DNA from: an uncultured Lachnospiraceae bacterium
GTDB taxonomy: Bacteria; Bacillota; Clostridia; Lachnospirales; Lachnospiraceae
NCBI GenBank assembly: GCA_948473115.1
Contig: CAOKWI010000010.1
Span: 21,025-85,024, forward strand
Reading direction: 5' to 3'
DNA: 64,000 nt
Shown: piece after piece, positions 63,213 to 64,000 of the stretch
How positions within the stretch are numbered: the stretch's first letter is position 1
How the letters are laid out: each line of letters opens with the position of its first letter
Position numbers and translations under genes: made by a program
Notes under the pieces: generated by a model
Database searches by the model: none
The model's input: the letters and a program-made list of their open reading frames with translations, nothing else
What the model was told of the DNA's origin: nothing

Positions 63213-63656
63213 GAAAAATATCAAAAATCTTTAATGGATTGCACAGAATTGTGCCGCCGCAGGAAGTTGCGATAGGCTCATATGCTTTCCAGAATGCCCC
63301 ATAAGCCCCTATTCCTATTTTGACGTCTTTATCAACTAAAGCAGTACAAGCCCGATATGGGGCGAATACGGCTTTTACAAGGGCATTGTGATAGTAGGGC
63401 GGATTTTCCGCTGTACTGTTCACTCGCCCTATATGGCGAATGCTGCCACCGTCAACAATGTTAGCGGTAGTCACTCTCATTTGGGGGGGGGGGCAGTGTT
63501 TTCCGCACAAGTGAGGAATTTCTGTGCCAACAAGTGGGCACGTTGAACCTGCCAAGCATCCCCGATTTTGGGGACACTGTTTTTTGAAATTAGGTATTGA
63601 CTTTTGAGCGTGCATTTAATATGCTTTATGTATGCTTGAAAGTGAGGTGAAGAAAA
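63213..63656. other. Gene-free region with repeated segments and a G-run
   Basis: No supportable gene. It carries the second copies of the short strings at 61965 and 62220, several variants of GCCCxxTATGGGGCGAAT, and eleven consecutive G at 63483-63493. Confidence 0.55.
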
Positions 63657-63830
63657 TTGAGTCCACGCACAGGCAGACCAAAAGTAGATAACCCTATTAA
63701 TATACGGACAAGTGTTCGCCTGGACAAAGAAACTGATGATAAACTGAATCAGTATTGTATTGAACACGGAATTACAAAGGGCGAGGCAATTAGAAAAGGG
63801 GTTCATTTACTTTTGCAGAAAAAAGAATAG
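63657..63830 (+). CDS. CopG/RHH-type small repressor
   Basis: A 57-residue protein starting at TTG after GAGGTGA: SPRTGRPKVDNPINIRTSVR then a ribbon-helix-helix core (LDKETDDKLNQYCIEHGITK, GEAIRKGVHLLLQ). The basic start and RHH fold match plasmid copy-control and antitoxin-like regulators of mobile elements. It supports the view that this end of the window is an integrated element. Confidence 0.8.
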   Translation: MSPRTGRPKVDNPINIRTSVRLDKETDDKLNQYCIEHGITKGEAIRKGVHLLLQKKE

Positions 63831-63866
63831 CCGTTTCCAGTTTGGCGACCGATACGGCTACTCTTG
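63828..63866 (+). terminator. Terminator after the RHH gene
   Basis: TAGCCGT (overlapping the stop) pairs with ACGGCTA (63854-63860), then CTCTTGTTT. Confidence 0.6.
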
Positions 63867-64000
63867 TTTAGTACCAGAGGTTTCCCACTGATAAATTTGA
63901 TTATATCAGGTTTGGGAGCCTCTTTCAAGAATTTTTTAAAAGGAGGCACGGAAATCAATTTTCTAAAACCTCACAAATCTTAGAAGGTTTAAGTAAGCAA

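Noticed and set aside
63163..63615. 150-codon minus-strand frame near the window end
   Set aside because: It runs through the antisense RNA, repeated strings and the G-run; His/Cys/Pro-rich and not protein-like.

Overview
The window reads as a piece of a low-to-mid GC Firmicutes chromosome, most likely a gut Lachnospiraceae (Clostridia). The reasons are the plsX-acpP-rnc-smc-ftsY order, an archaeal-type AspRS, ferredoxin-tailed aldo/keto reductases, Bce-type antibiotic-sensing genes, an [FeFe]-hydrogenase-like sensor, Uma2 proteins, strong AGGAGG ribosome binding sites and sigma-A promoters. No species can be named from the sequence alone. No rRNA, tRNA or CRISPR array was seen.

Layout. 0-12 kb: the end of a cation diffusion facilitator, gpmI, two GNATs and a Uma2 protein, a long structured RNA leader before aspS2, an aldo/keto reductase, a phosphotransferase with a low-complexity N-terminus, enolase, and a cytosolic hydrogenase-like sensor fused to a chemotaxis signalling domain. 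12-22 kb: an oligopeptide (Opp) ABC operon with its own promoter and leader. Four of its five subunits carry unusual additions, and a divergent, possibly ApbE-like membrane protein follows. 22-31 kb: plsX, acpP, rnc, smc, ftsY, threonine dehydratase and a YitT protein, all ordinary. 31-39 kb: a complete BceSR/BceBA detoxification module on the minus strand beside a PhoPR-type two-component pair on the plus strand. 39-47 kb: EamA permease, Uma2, a MerR regulator with a 19-bp-spacer promoter ahead of a second ferredoxin-tailed reductase, GNAT, HelD and an AraC/GyrI-type regulator.

47-61.5 kb is accessory in character. It holds a row of decayed genes (sigma factor, anti-sigma, BlaI), AT-rich small genes preceded by similar hairpins, a carbamoyltransferase homologue behind a terminator-bearing leader, a CPBP protease, an HTH-methyltransferase fusion, another Uma2, a two-gene ABC exporter, an ECF sigma/anti-sigma-like pair and more GNATs. 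61.5-64 kb looks like remnants of a mobile element: a broken Uma2, a zinc-ribbon fragment, duplicated short segments, a type I toxin-antitoxin locus (29-residue hydrophobic peptide plus convergent antisense RNA) and a CopG/RHH repressor.

Throughout, gaps between genes carry palindromic repeat elements of several families, some present twice in the window. The strongest candidates for new biology are the modified Opp transporter (apparent circular permutation of OppA, coiled-coil insert in OppD, membrane tail on OppF), the pseudoknotted RNA before aspS2, the leader before the carbamoyltransferase, and the type I toxin locus.
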